Source of the DNA: Lamellibrachia satsuma
Taxonomy: Eukaryota > Annelida > Polychaeta > Sabellida > Siboglinidae
Length of the DNA stretch: 64,000 nt
Direction of reading: 5' to 3'
Assembly (NCBI GenBank): GCA_033239005.1
Contig: BSQZ01000021.1
Coordinates: forward strand, 9,133,516 to 9,197,515
The position numbers were made by a program, and so were the translations under genes. The notes under the pieces are model-generated. The model had not been told where the DNA came from, searched no databases, and saw nothing but the letters and a program-made list of their open reading frames with translations. Below are positions 10,949 through 20,585 of this stretch, piece after piece. Each line of letters starts with the position of its first letter. Position 1 is the stretch's first letter.

Positions 10949-11510
10949 GTGTAAAGGTTGGGGTTGTCAGACATTCCTTTGTCCATTGACTAGCGAATTA
11001 TGCCTTGGTTCATTACTCAATGAACTTCGACCTAGATCCAGAGTGTTTCAACTTCGACCTAGATCCAGAGCATTTCCAAGTGGCCTTTGTAGCTAGATGG
11101 TTAAAAGTGGAAGGATTGCACTCACTCACGCAGGGCATCGTAAGAGTTAGTGGAGACGTTGTTTTTCTTGATATCAGGACGAATGATGTAGACAACCCGA
11201 ATACGATAGAGTGATGGCCGGCGTAAGGAGAGTAGTGGTTTCACAGATGTATTTTTTAAATGCTAGCCAGTCTGCTTACTACATATGCAGTGATTTCAAC
11301 GACTGGGTTCATGCATACAATAAATGTTTGAGGCAACTAAATACTTCAAGTCAACTGATTATAGGTGTCACCGCGGGGTGTGGGGTGACTGGCCCCAAGT
11401 ATTTAGTGGATGGGGCGCACTTCAACCAGGAGGGGAATACAAAATATTACAATAGCGTCTGTGGTGCTGTGATCGCAGTAACCAATAAATTAACGTTGAG
11501 CACATTTTGA
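10949..11510 (+). pseudogene. SGNH-hydrolase-like domain, copy S1 (broken)
   Basis: The pieces in order are VVRHSFVH (block I; other copies read VGHSFVHRL), a stop, NFDLDPE repeated by a local tandem duplication of about 24 bp, FVARWLKVEG, VVFLDIRTND (block III, usually DIGTND), a TGA at 11212, then MAGVRRVVVSQMYF and finally LVDGAHFNQEGNTKYYNSV (block V, D..H). SGNH hydrolases use Ser, Gly, Asn and His in these blocks. DIRS/Ngaro-type retroelements are known to carry such domains. Two stops, and Arg in place of the block I Gly, make this copy inactive. It retains the C-terminal half that copies S2 and S3 lack. Confidence 0.6.
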
Positions 11511-11596
11511 ATAGGGAAGTTGAACTTGTCCGTGTTGTGGCTATTAAAATATAGGCTTTCTTGGCTGTGCCCGTCTTGTGGCTATTAAAATAAGTT

Positions 11597-11900
11597 TTCA
11601 GATTAATGGAATATCATGAGAATGCTATTATCTTTTAGTGGTCAAAATTTCAGCCAGATATGTTCATGCTAACCAAGGTGTAATAGTAGTGCAGGTTGTT
11701 CGCTTTTCTTAACAATGGTGATAGTTACATAATAATATTATGTTAATTGATCTGCTAATTCTTTTCTAACAAAGATGATGTACTCATATTAACAGAATGT
11801 CTTGAGAATGACATTATCTTTGAGGAGTCCAAATTTCAGCAAGATCTGTCCATGGTAACTAAGATACACTTCATGAAACATAACAAATATTTTGCATAAA
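11597..11900. repeat. AT-rich 180-bp subrepeat block, copy 4 (truncated)
   Basis: Starts inside the subrepeat (AAGTTTTCAGATTAATGGAA) with no left flank, unlike copies 1-3, and continues to the shared right flank at about 12080. Confidence 0.75.
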
Positions 11901-12092
11901 CTTTGAAGGCTGTTTTCTAGGTTTCAAGGTTTCTACCCCACATGTGTTTGTCAAGCCATAACTTCAGTTAGAATTGAGCGATCTTCTTGCTTGATATATC
12001 ACGTGAAAGCAGAGATTCTGCTCTTTCCAACACTACTAATAACTCAACTAAAACATTTCCGACATGTGACTCATTAAGAGAGCAATAACAGG

Positions 12093-12500
12093 TTGGTACA
12101 AATTAATGAACAGGTCACTAAGAAAATAGCCAACACAGAGCAGTGGTCAGGTGCCTTCCTCATTTACATTGTCATTTACACTGAGCAATATCCAGCTGAG
12201 GTCCCAGACATATTCAAATACATGCAAATTATCTGCACAATGGCATCTATCTCCCGCACCAGTGTTTTCCTATCATATGAGCAGGCACACAACTCTTCTC
12301 TCTCAGCAAACATGTCGTTAACCAGAACACCACTTTCACCTTAAGAAGGCAGACCAAACCCAAAGGAGCAGTCCTTTCCTGCAGCCAACTACCATTCAAA
12401 ATGGGGATGGCCTAAAGGCACTGAAATGATGGTGATCAGCCTCCCAAAGAAACGAAAGATACTGATCCGACCTGTACCATTCCTCAAGAGATCTCTGGAG
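12093..12500 (+). pseudogene. DIRS/Ngaro-type gag fragment
   Basis: The frame reads NTEQWSGAFLIYIVIYTEQY, then PDIFKYMQIICTMASISRTS and VFLSYE. A related frame at 22705-22760 (VSIAVYTQRHPSETAATL) belongs to the DIRS element there. The W..AF.I...IYT..(Y/H)P.E pattern is the conserved core of gag-like proteins of DIRS/Ngaro elements as I recall them. It breaks into another frame after about 83 residues. Bases 12400-12490 contain a WPKGTEMMVISLPKKRK-like piece, paralleled at 25085-25180 (RPKGLEKTVIGLLMKRQR in the frame before its stop). Confidence 0.5.
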
Positions 12501-12752
12501 GAAAAGGAGTCCAGTATGTGTTTATTTTGTATTAATGTTTCATCAAATGCTTTACTTTCAGGCATCATCCAGTGGTTCTCGGAAAGGAAATGATGAGCAG
12601 TACGATGATTATTGTGTGGTCTGTATTTATTTACTTTATCTGTTTCTCTCTGTTTCAGCAAGACCGCACACAGCCATACACATAACGTATGCCATCACTT
12701 GCAACAGCGACCTTTCACCAGCTCTGCGAAATGAAATTGACAGGAGATCTCA

Positions 12753-13546
12753 TTGTATCAGAATGATGTCATTATGTTTACACACTACAAGCTTACAAGC
12801 TACTTGAAAGACACTGGAAGGAAGCAGGTGGGACTACTGAAAGACGACAGCATTGACACCAACAGCAAGATGCAGGCATATGACGCATCGAACAGTACCC
12901 TGGTGGCAGTGTTGCTCTTCAATCGACGGCATCCGACTACACTGAGAAAAATATGGTATGACGTTGTAAAGTTCCTGTCAAATGTTGAACAGGAACTATG
13001 CAAAATTGTAACCAGGGTAGAGCCGGTTGGAAAACGTGGGCAAAAAGTCCCAGTCTTGTTCACAGAAGAAATGAAATGTGGATTGACATTCTTCTTGAAG
13101 AGAGGGTACAAGTTGGAACCCCAGAAAAACAGCTACGTTTCTGCAAGGTCACACTACGGCTCACTTTTGATTGCTTGCGTGAGACGAGTACTGCCGGTGG
13201 AGCTGAGTTATGACTGTGGTCTGTGGACAAGTGACAATGACAATTGGGAAGGCAATAAAAGGCTAGGTAAGCATTTTCTTTGTGGAATTAAAATTAAGCA
13301 ATGCAAATGTACTTACAAGCAGGATTGGCCAGTAAAAGGCTCCCTTACTGCAATAGCGAGACAACCCGAGAATGTGAGGGAACGCAATTGCAGAAGCAGA
13401 TTGTGATTCTTTCCCAGATGCTCAACCTCAAGGAAACAGACATGCTTGCAAAATTTCTTGGTCATGATATACATATTCATCAGGAATACTACAGACTGCC
13501 AGAACAGACACATCCAGTGGTTCCCGGAATGATGGAGAAATTATAG
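12753..13546 (+). pseudogene. Tyrosine-recombinase-like (Crypton-type) gene, copy Y1
   Basis: The catalytic half of a YR-like protein. LYQNDVI precedes THYKLTSYLKDT, then VAVLLFNRR, VEQELCKIVTRVEPVGKRGQ, KVPVLFTEEMKCG and YVSARSHYGS. After a GT-AG-like break come LSQMLNLKETDM and LAKFLGHDIHIHQEYYRLPE. The LGHD.(R/H).H...YRLPE block is the box with the nucleophilic Tyr in this family (recalled, not searched). Compared with copy Y3, which reads RRQQGEASKM, about 28 bp are deleted after RR, removing the box I RxGE motif. The His/Arg box II region is also degraded to LQKQIVILSQ. It ends in TAG at 13544-13546 and is inactive. Confidence 0.55.
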
Positions 13547-13790
13547 TGTTCGAGTAATGTGAGTTGAGATGAGGACGGTGTGTGTTGTGCGCAGTGTACG
13601 AAGAATAATAAATGTGCGTGTTCAGTTAAATCAAGTGTGTCTGATTACAAAGACATAACAGTGGCGATGAGGATAAAAATTTGGTAGCGGAGAAAAATCA
13701 AAGTATGGTGGTATTGAACATGAAGTAACAATGATTTAATTAGTTGAAGAAGATGCAGGCATTGCGGTTGTCGCACCACGTGTGATGGAG
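13547..13790 (+). other. Possible LTR end and primer-binding site
   Basis: An AATAAA at 13605-13610 is followed about 50 bp later by ACA and then TGGCGATGAGGATAAAAAT at 13662. TGGCGA complements a tRNA 3' end (TCGCCA), the usual arrangement behind a Ty3-type 5' LTR. Downstream, the frame APRVMEIPVLDRQHD is gag-like but short. No second LTR was found by eye, so this is only suggestive. Confidence 0.25.
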
Positions 13791-14104
13791 ATTCCGGTAT
13801 TGGATCGGCAGCATGATTGTTGCGTGACCTTGTATTTATGATTCATCAAATGCTCTCTATTTTCAGTCATTGTCTGTTGGTCAGGTTGTGATGACTGGAG
13901 ATAAAAACGAACTGCAACACCTCATGTTGGGCACAGACCCCAACACGTATAAATAGTACAAGCTGTTGTTGACAGTGATGGGAAGAAACCTTTGTTTGCA
14001 GATGTAGACAAACCAGGCATTACCGACATGACTGTGCCACGGCCAGCACCAGAAGGGTGCAGAGCAAACGTAGCAACTTACGCAACAGCTGTGCGACAGG
14101 ACGA

Positions 14105-14420
14105 AGGCGATGTTGACAGTGGTTTGTCATGCTTGCCTTGACTGGTTTCATGGCAGATATGTGGGCATCAATACAGCACCTAATTAAACAAACTGGATAT
14201 GTAACGGGTCTCATACATCTCTGTCATAATATCTTTGTGTTGTCAAAACAATTGACTATGTTTCTTTCTGACAAGACCACACACACATACCGTACGCCAC
14301 CACTAGCACTGAAAAGTAAAAAAATTTGCATTGGTCCTCACAAGTCAAGCTCTGGAAAAATGCGATGGAAACAGGCAGGATGAAAGAAGACTGCATTGAT
14401 ACCAACAGCAAGATGCAGGT
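14105..14420 (+). pseudogene. Tyrosine-recombinase-like gene fragment, copy Y2
   Basis: Bases 14105-14230 are colinear with 18285-18420 (GATGTTGACAGTGGTTTGTC, CTTGACTGGTTTCATG). Then DKTTHTYRTPPLALK matches the NTYHTPPLALKIGHSVKK block of the copy at 16544. The rest of the recombinase is missing. It is a short decayed duplicate. Confidence 0.45.
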
Positions 14421-14435
14421 ATATGATGCGTTGTT

Positions 14436-14572
14436 GATTTGACCGTGAATGATGTGCCTGGTGCAGCGTTTATGTACAGTGACATCGAAAAGCATAGCGC
14501 TCTGCAGTTACGCCGATGGTTAGAGTGTCGAGGAATGAAAAGATCCGAAACGAAGTCCCTCTTGTTGGAGAG
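14436..14572 (+). CDS. SAP-domain first exon of a SWIM/YqaJ-type protein
   Basis: The frame reads NDVPGAAFMYSDIEKHS, then LQLRRWLECRGMKRSETKSL ending LLLER. The L..WL.CRG.....K..L..R pattern is a SAP DNA-binding motif. The donor GT is at 14573 in phase 2. The exon at 15146 starts with the one base needed (AGA across the junction), so these two are a genuine spliced pair. From memory, DVPGA followed by a SAP motif opens many invertebrate proteins with SWIM zinc fingers and a YqaJ-type nuclease. The exon start is not fixed; no clear ATG or acceptor decides it. Confidence 0.5.
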
Positions 14573-14789
14573 GTATGCATGTGTTTTATACGCCTATTCA
14601 TGATTTAATGAATTATCGCTCTGTCCTAATAATACTTATACGACTACTTTTTTTTGTAACCGCGCCGTGTGAACTTGTGGCTTTTTAGTTAAATGTGTCT
14701 CATATTCAATAAAATAGTGAGCCACGTTAAACATAAAAGTATAACGTGTGGAAACTTACAATAATAGTGCAGCTGTCAGTGACAGTGTC

Positions 14790-14963
14790 ATGGGGAACTG
14801 GGCTGGGCTCGGGTCACACATGATGTGTTCATGCCATGGACAACTAGGCTGGGCTCAGGTCACACATGTTGTGTTCATGCCATGGACAACTAGGCTGGGC
14901 TCAGGTCACACATGTTGTGTTCATGCCATGGACAACTAGGCTGGGCTCAGGTCACACATGATG
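14790..14963. repeat. 46-bp minisatellite, 3.8 copies
   Basis: Tandem units based on ATGGACAACTAGGCTGGGCT, lying inside the intron between the SAP exon and its next exon. Confidence 0.9.
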
Positions 14964-15145
14964 TGCATCTGGCCTTGTTTAGGCTACTCAGGAATTGTGT
15001 CTATATGTCAAAGTAATATGTCTATGAAACATTACTATTATGTATCTGCTACCTAGAAGCAGACAAAATAATGAGACTTAGCTAGAACACTTTGTTTTGG
15101 CGATGGTAGTATTATTATAATTTTATTAGCAATACATGTTTTTAG

Positions 15146-15401
15146 ATGTCGAGCTGTGATTGCTGCTAACAAGCAGCATATTATCGACCCCTCTGTGGAT
15201 GGTGGAAAGTGGCACGATATTGTCACGAAGTGTCACAGAGACGAGCAACCGAACCAACCCAGTCCCCCGACACCACCGACTGTTGAATGGCAGAAGTTCC
15301 CTGGTGCCGTTCTACCACCGAACTTCAACAAGGGCCACATCTACCACTATCTAGTGGAAACACTGCAGGCGGCCAACTTTGATGACGGTGACTCCGACTG
15401 A
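15146..15401 (+). CDS. SWIM/YqaJ-type protein, second exon
   Basis: The acceptor TTTTTAG ends at 15145. The frame encodes CRAVIAANKQHIIDPSVDGG, KWHDIVTKCHRDEQ, a proline stretch and GAVLPPNFNKGHIYHYLVET, and ends at TGA 15399-15401. The VDGGKW and NKGHIYHYLVE blocks fit the region after the SAP domain in SWIM/YqaJ-type proteins (recalled). Directly after the stop, another frame continues with TFTSKPLHRGELYTSGHVTD and then YFVMAEVFASMKK in a third frame up to about 15540. The gene therefore once went on and is now frameshifted. The first two exons are intact. Confidence 0.5.
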
Positions 15402-15545
15402 TTCTCCGTTGGACACGTTCACCTCTAAACCGCTCCATAGAGGTGAACTGTACACCAGCGGTCATGTAACTGATTTGAAAGCAATGCATACTTTGTCATG
15501 GCTGAAGTGTTTGCCAGCATGAAGAAGGTGGCTTACACTGAGCAC
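15402..15545 (+). pseudogene. Frameshifted continuation of the SWIM/YqaJ-type gene
   Basis: TFTSKPLHRGELYTSGHVTD at 15413-15472, followed in a different frame by YFVMAEVFASMKKVAYT near 15489-15540. These resemble the linker before the SWIM zinc finger. No SWIM cysteines are found downstream, where the next element begins. Confidence 0.4.
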
Positions 15546-15739
15546 GAACAGTGGTTTTGTAACCAATGCAACATGCCAGTGTTAAGTGTGCTAACCGATG
15601 GCCATAAAACCGGCCGGCTGTACGGTAGAAATAGGCCGGCATGATTGTTTCGTCAGTCAGTTGCCAGTCCTGTTCCTGTTGCCGCTACGTCGTTCCTGAG
15701 AAGTCTGTCCGTCTGTCAGTCAGTCAGAGAAGCCCTGAG

Positions 15740-16432
15740 ATGTCTGCAATTGAGAAGTCGGCAAATACGAAGCGTCGTTACCGGTCTCCCGCGGCAGACA
15801 GCGATTGTTCCGTGTTCAAATTGGCCAACCATCTTCGGAGAGTTGACGGGATGACGAAGGCAACAGCTGGCGTGCTGTCTGATGAAACGTTGCGACCCCA
15901 CCGCATCGTAAGCACCACGTCCCGTTGTCGGCTAAGACGGTGTGTGCAGTGTAACAATCAGTATCGTCGTCTGGACGTCCACCTGCTCATAACGCACACG
16001 ATGCCAATTGACAATGTTGGCGTGTTGCTGGCAGACGAAAGGAAAAAGCGTGCTGACGAAACAACACGGACGCGTCGCACGGAGCATCACGATGCACCAC
16101 CAGTAACTACTTCGGGCCGTGCCACCTTGGGTGCAACGAAAGGGCTACGGATACACAACACAGCCAGATGTTTCATCAAGTCTTTCTACACCTGGCTGCA
16201 AAATATGAATTCCGGTGTCAAATCGCAGACGACGGCCTTGCTGTACGCGACGTACACCGCGCGATTTATAGAAGCACTCGGGGGGAAAGTTGTGTCACTC
16301 AAAAGCTATGCACAGTTGTGTCAGGAAGACGGCCACTTGGCGAATATGCGAGCTTCCATTAGGCCTGGCACGGTGAAGATGTCATGTTATTTTCTGGAGG
16401 CAAGCTGCGAAAAGCATTGTGGGCGCAACTGA
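15740..16432 (+). CDS. C2H2 / tyrosine-recombinase-like protein, N-terminal part
   Basis: An ATG at 15740 opens MSAIEKSANTKRRYRSPAAD and 231 codons in all, the longest non-repeat frame outside TRAPPC10 exons. A decayed zinc finger (SDCSVFKLANHLRRVD, with His and Cys lost) is followed by a clearer C2H2 finger, CVQCNNQYRRLDVHLLITH. Next comes an Arg-rich linker, and then FYTWLQNMNSGVKSQTTALL to FIEALGGKVVSLKSYAQLCQ and RPGTVKM, which fits the SAM-like core-binding domain of tyrosine recombinases. The catalytic half follows only partly at 16544-16800. Fragments of the same N-terminus recur at 16795-17155 and 19860-20000. Crypton-type elements encode such fusions, but I cannot exclude another YR family. 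Confidence 0.5.
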   Translation: MSAIEKSANTKRRYRSPAADSDCSVFKLANHLRRVDGMTKATAGVLSDETLRPHRIVSTTSRCRLRRCVQCNNQYRRLDVHLLITHTMPIDNVGVLLADERKKRADETTRTRRTEHHDAPPVTTSGRATLGATKGLRIHNTARCFIKSFYTWLQNMNSGVKSQTTALLYATYTARFIEALGGKVVSLKSYAQLCQEDGHLANMRASIRPGTVKMSCYFLEASCEKHCGRN

Positions 16433-16543
16433 TAGTGATGGCCGCGTTTGCAGCTGAGCTACATTCACTCGTCTGTGGGCAACGGTGATAGGAAATATAG
16501 CTCAGCCGTTGGCCTGTGTTGTTAAAACATTTGTCTGTTTCAG

Positions 16544-16800
16544 CAAGACAGCAAACACATACCATACGCCACCACTTGCACTGAAAATTGGTCACTCAGT
16601 AAAAAAATTGCATTGAACATCAAAGGTCATGCTCTGGAAGCATGTGATGGATACCTTGAGAACAAGGCCAAGGCCTTTCACCAGCTCTGCGAAATGAAAT
16701 GGACAGAGGAGATTTCATTGCATGCACTGAGAACATTGTACTAGAAGGATGTGATTAAGCTTACAAGCTACTTGAAAGACACTTCCAGAGAAGTCCGTCC
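16544..16800 (+). pseudogene. Tyrosine-recombinase-like gene, middle exon
   Basis: The acceptor TTTCAG ends at 16543. The frame reads NTYHTPPLALKIGHSVKK, IALNIKGHALEACDGYLE, NKAKAFHQLCEMKWTEEI and SLHALRTLY, then TAG at 16742-16744, then KDVIKLTSYLKDT. Copy Y3 has the same TAG, while copy Y1 has CAG there (LYQNDVI), so this is a C-to-T nonsense change shared by two copies. The frame ends at 16795, where another N-terminal copy has been joined in. Confidence 0.55.
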
Positions 16801-17155
16801 ATCAGTCAGTCAGGGAAGTCTTGAGATGTCTGCAATTGAGAAGTCGGCAAATACGAAGAGCCGTTACCGGTGTCCCGTGGCAGAGTGCGATCGTTCCATG
16901 TTCAAATTGTAAACGACACGGACGCGTCGAACGGAGCATCACGATGCACCACCAGTAACTACTTCGGGCCGTGCCACCTTGGCTGCAACGAAAGGGCTAC
17001 GGATACACAACGCAGCCAGACGTTTCGTCAAGTCTTTCTACACTTCACTGCAAAGTATGGATTCCGGTGTCATGTCGCAGGCGACGGCCTTGCTGTACGC
17101 AACGTACACCGCACGATTTATAGTAGGCCTGGCACGGTGAAGATTTTAAGACACT
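16795..17155 (+). pseudogene. Truncated N-terminal copy of the recombinase-like gene (Y4)
   Basis: Repeats 15715-16400 with an internal deletion. It starts at CAGAGAAGTCCGTC, keeps MSAIEKSANTK, skips the clear zinc finger, and resumes at the TTACTTCGGGCCGTGCCACC stretch to RPGTVKI. The junction into TTTTAAGACACTGTTAGTCA is identical to the one at 19990, so the fragment and the hydrolase that follows were duplicated together. Confidence 0.55.
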
Positions 17156-17166
17156 GTTAGTCAGTG

Positions 17167-17238
17167 TGTTATCATTGTGGTGTTATCATTGTGGTGTTAT
17201 CATTGTGGTGTTATCATTGTGGTGTTATCATTGTGGTG
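17167..17238. repeat. 14-bp minisatellite, 5 copies
   Basis: Tandem GTGTTATCATTGTG. The duplicate locus at about 20022 has one copy, so the array expanded here after duplication. Confidence 0.9.
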
Positions 17239-17255
17239 TCATTTCACTTGCGATC

Positions 17256-17710
17256 GTTGTGGTGGAGGGGGTTAAAGTGGCAATTGTTGGACATTCCTTT
17301 GTTCATAGGTTAGCGAACTATGCTTTGCTCCAGCGGTCAATGAACCTCGATTTAGATCCTGAGCGATTCGAAGTTACTTTTGTAGCTAGGGGCGGGTTGT
17401 AAGTGCAGCAATTCTATGCTCTAACCCACGACATTGTCAATGTTAGCAGGGGTACAATTTTCAAGTCGCAAATTAATTAATGATCATGGCCAATGTCTGG
17501 AAAGTGGTGATTTCACAAATGTACTATTGTGATCCAAGTAAAGTTGTCCCCTACGTCTGTAAGACATTTAACGACAAGGTTTCCTTGTATAACAAGTATA
17601 TGCAAGTGGCCATGAAATCTATTGATAACATAGATTTTGGTCTAACTGTGGTGTGCGGGCCAGCTAGCAACATAATTTACTCAAAGATGGCGTGCATTTC
17701 AAACAGGTGA
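17256..17710 (+). pseudogene. SGNH-hydrolase-like domain, copy S2
   Basis: VKVAIVGHSFVHRLANYALL carries the block I GHS motif with the candidate catalytic Ser. MNLDLDPERFEVTFVARGG follows, then a stop at 17399. Further on, MANVWKVVISQMYY, KVVPYVCKTFNDKVSLYNKY and LTVVCGPASNIIYSK parallel the C-terminal half in S1. The C-terminal D..H block is absent. It is almost identical to S3 (20069-20500). Confidence 0.55.
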
Positions 17711-17931
17711 GTAAAGTATTCAGAGTTGTGAACAATTTAACAATTATGTACACCATGGGAAGTTACATTTACAGGTGTTATATTTTTTAGGCAAAACACT
17801 ATATTCACTATAGTTTTGGCCTTTTATATTGACTCCTATTGAAGATACATTTCCAGCTGTGGTTGTGGTTTTTCCAAACCGGGAATTTGGCCAGTACCTG
17901 TCGGCTTTGCCTTTATATAGCGATTCAGGAT

Positions 17932-18240
17932 GTCTCCAAAACGTAAACGCCAAGTAACTGCGCCAGCACGGCACAGTGAGGATATTCACCACGCAAACAA
18001 TGAAGGACTGGGAGTTCCGCCTTGGTGATGACAGCCTCTGCCCCTCCCCCCGTGATGGTCCCAGCTCCGGTAACAAGGGAGCCGATCGTCCTGGTGATCA
18101 ACGACACGACCATCCCGGTAACAGCCGAGATGACTGCCCCTGCGATCAACAGCCAAACAGAAGGTCCCGATGAAAATGTGGACCTGAACCAGATACACAA
18201 GTATTTCACTGTAGCAGGGTGGAAAGCATCCTTCATGCGG
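17932..18240 (+). pseudogene. Possible Ngaro-type ORF N-terminus
   Basis: An ATG at 17931 opens MSPKRKRQVTAPARHSED and continues to about 18030, then stops appear. Another frame carries a proline/threonine-rich stretch and DLNQIHKYFTVAGWKASFM. A basic SPKRKR start is familiar from Ngaro/DIRS gag-like proteins. The position just after a hydrolase fragment fits, but the evidence is thin. Confidence 0.3.
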
Positions 18241-18279
18241 ACTGTAAGGTCACACAGTAAGGTGTGTTGAAATGTAAGG

Positions 18280-19430
18280 TATGTGACGGGGATGTTGACA
18301 GTGGTTTGTCATTAGTGGTTTGTTATGTTTGCCTTGACTGGTTTCATGACATGTGCGGGCATCAATACAGCACCTAAGAAAAAACGTAACGGGTCTCATA
18401 CATCTGTCATAATATCTTTATGTTGTCAAAACAACTGTCTGTTTCAGCAAGACCGCAAACACATAACGTACGCCACCACTTGCACTAAAAATTGGTCACT
18501 CAGTAAACAAAATTGCATTGATCTTCAAAGGTCAACCTCTAGAAACAAGCGATGTATACCTTGAGAGGAAGGTCAAGGCCTTTCACCAGCTCTGCGAAAT
18601 GAAATGGACAGAGGAGATTTCATTGCATGCACTGAGGACATTGTACTAGAAGGATGTGATTAAGCTTACAAGCTACTAGAAAGAAACCGGAAGGAAGCAG
18701 GTGGGACTAGTGAAAGACGACAGCATTGACACCAACATATGACGCATATGACGCATCGAACAGCACTACCCTCATGGCAGTTTTGCTCTTCAATCGACGG
18801 CAGCAGGGAGAAGCCTCGAAAATGATGGCATCCGACTACACATATGGTAGGATGTCAAGATGTTTTGTAAAGTTCATGTCAAATGTCGAGCAGGAACTGT
18901 GCAAAATTGTAACTAGGGTAGAGCTGGTTCACAGCAGAAATGAAAATGTGGATTGACCTTCTTCTTGAAGTGAGGGTACAAGTTGGAACCCCAGAAAAAC
19001 AGCTACGTTTCTGCAAGGTCACACTACGGCTCACTTGAGACATCCTGGGAACTGACTGCTTGTGTGAGACGAGTACTGCCGGTGGAGCCGAGTTACGACG
19101 GTGGTCTGTGGACAAGTGTCAATTGGGAAGGCAATAAAAGGCTAGGTAAGGATTTTCTTTGTGGAGTTCTTGGAGTTAAAATTAAGCAATACAAATTTAG
19201 TTAAAAGCAGGATTGGCCCATAAAAGGCTCCCCTTATTGCAATAGCGAGACAACCCAAGAATTTGAGGGAACGTAATTGCGGAAGCAGATTGCGAATCAT
19301 TCCGAGATGCTCAAAATCAAGCAAAATTAAATGGACATGCAAAATTTCTTGGTCATGATATATGTATTCATCGGAATTTCTAAAGACTGCCAGCAGAGAT
19401 ACTGCAAGTGGCAAAAGTAGCGAAGATTCT
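18280..19430 (+). pseudogene. Tyrosine-recombinase-like gene, copy Y3 (broken)
   Basis: The order is DRKHITYATTCTKNWSLSK (frameshifted form of the TPPLALKIGHS block), the TAG at 18645 shared with 16742, then DASNSTTLMAVLLFNRRQQG with EASKM (box I RxGE-like, intact here), CFVKFMSNVEQELCKIVTRV, a deletion that removes the RGQKVPVL stretch, and YVSARSHYGSLETS. It ends near 19340-19430 with AKFLGHDICIHRNF, then TAA exactly where the nucleophilic Tyr codon is expected, then RLPAEILQVAKVAKILL. The Tyr-to-stop change and the frameshifts make it inactive. Confidence 0.55.
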
Positions 19431-19859
19431 TCTAGTAATGATACGAGAAATAGTTGGGTCCTTACATGTGCGTGTGCGCGTGTGTATATATAATTTTATG
19501 CACACGTATTTGCTGTAATGCATTTCTCTGATACGCTATCTGACTTTATTGTTAATTACTTGATTAAAATAGTTGTTTAAAAAGTATTCAGTGCATCTTT
19601 TTTAACAATGAAGTACTGATAAAAAAGCACTGGGGGAAAAGTTGTGTAAATTTAATTTGATTGAAACTCAAACGGCGTTTATGTGAGCATTGTGGCCAGG
19701 TTCCTATTTTCAATAACCCAGTAGTCCGACCTAAACACGTGACCATTTCATCCAATCCTATGATCGGCCTCGCTTTCAATATTTTCAAAAGGCAACAAAG
19801 GTAAAAATTGTGCTGTGTACTGTGAATTTTTTCTCTCAAAAATAACGTTACGAGGTACG

Positions 19860-20005
19860 GTTTTTTTAAAGACACCGCACGACTTATAGAAGCACTGGGG
19901 TGTAAAGTTGTGTCGCTTGAAAGCTATGCACAGTTGTCTCAGGATTACGACCACTTGGCGAATATGTGAGCTTCCAGTAGGCCTGGCACGGTGAGGATTT
20001 TAAGA
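19860..20005 (+). pseudogene. N-terminal fragment of the recombinase-like gene (Y5)
   Basis: TARLIEALGCKVVSLESYAQ and DYDHLANM, then a stop and RPGTV. It corresponds to the SAM-like region at 16255-16370. The fragment is fused to a hydrolase copy exactly as at 17130-17260. Confidence 0.5.
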
Positions 20006-20068
20006 CACTGTTAGTCAGTGTGTTATCATTGTGGTGTTATTCCACTTATTTAATCTGTCATTTCACTT

Positions 20069-20500
20069 GTGATCGTTGTGATGGAGGGGGTTAAAGTGGC
20101 AATTGTTGGACATTCCTTTGTTCATAGGTTAGCAAACTATGCTTTGCTCCAGCGGTCAATGAAACTCGATTTAGATCCTGAGCAATTCGAAGTTACTTTT
20201 GTAGCTAGGGGCGGGTTGAAAGTGGAGCAATTCTATGCTCTAACCCACGACATTGTCAATGTTAGCAGGGATATAATTTTCGAGTTGTAGATCCAGTCGA
20301 AGTGGGCGACAGTGTGATTGCATTCGCAAATTAATTAATGATCATGGCCAATGTCTGGAAAGTGATGATTTCACAAATGTACTATTGTGATCCAAGTAAG
20401 GCTGTCCCCTACGTCTGTAAGACGTGAAATCTTTTGATAACATAGATTTTGCCTCACTGTGGTGTGAGGACCGGCTAGCAACATAATTAAAGTAAAGTAT
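20069..20500 (+). pseudogene. SGNH-hydrolase-like domain, copy S3
   Basis: MEGVKVAIVGHSFVHRLANY, FEVTFVARGGLKVEQFYALT, HDIVNVSRDIIFEL and then TAG at 20288. The frame is longer than in S2 because GGL is followed by Lys instead of a stop. The block III Asn region should follow DIIFEL but is replaced by a stop. Pieces of the second half (MANVWKVMISQMYY) follow at 20344. Confidence 0.55.
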
Positions 20501-20585
20501 TCAGAGTTGTGAACACAGCACATCACCACCGGGGCAGCGAGTCGTCCAGCTGTCACCCTTCCACAGTCTCTGGAGGCAGCTGATT

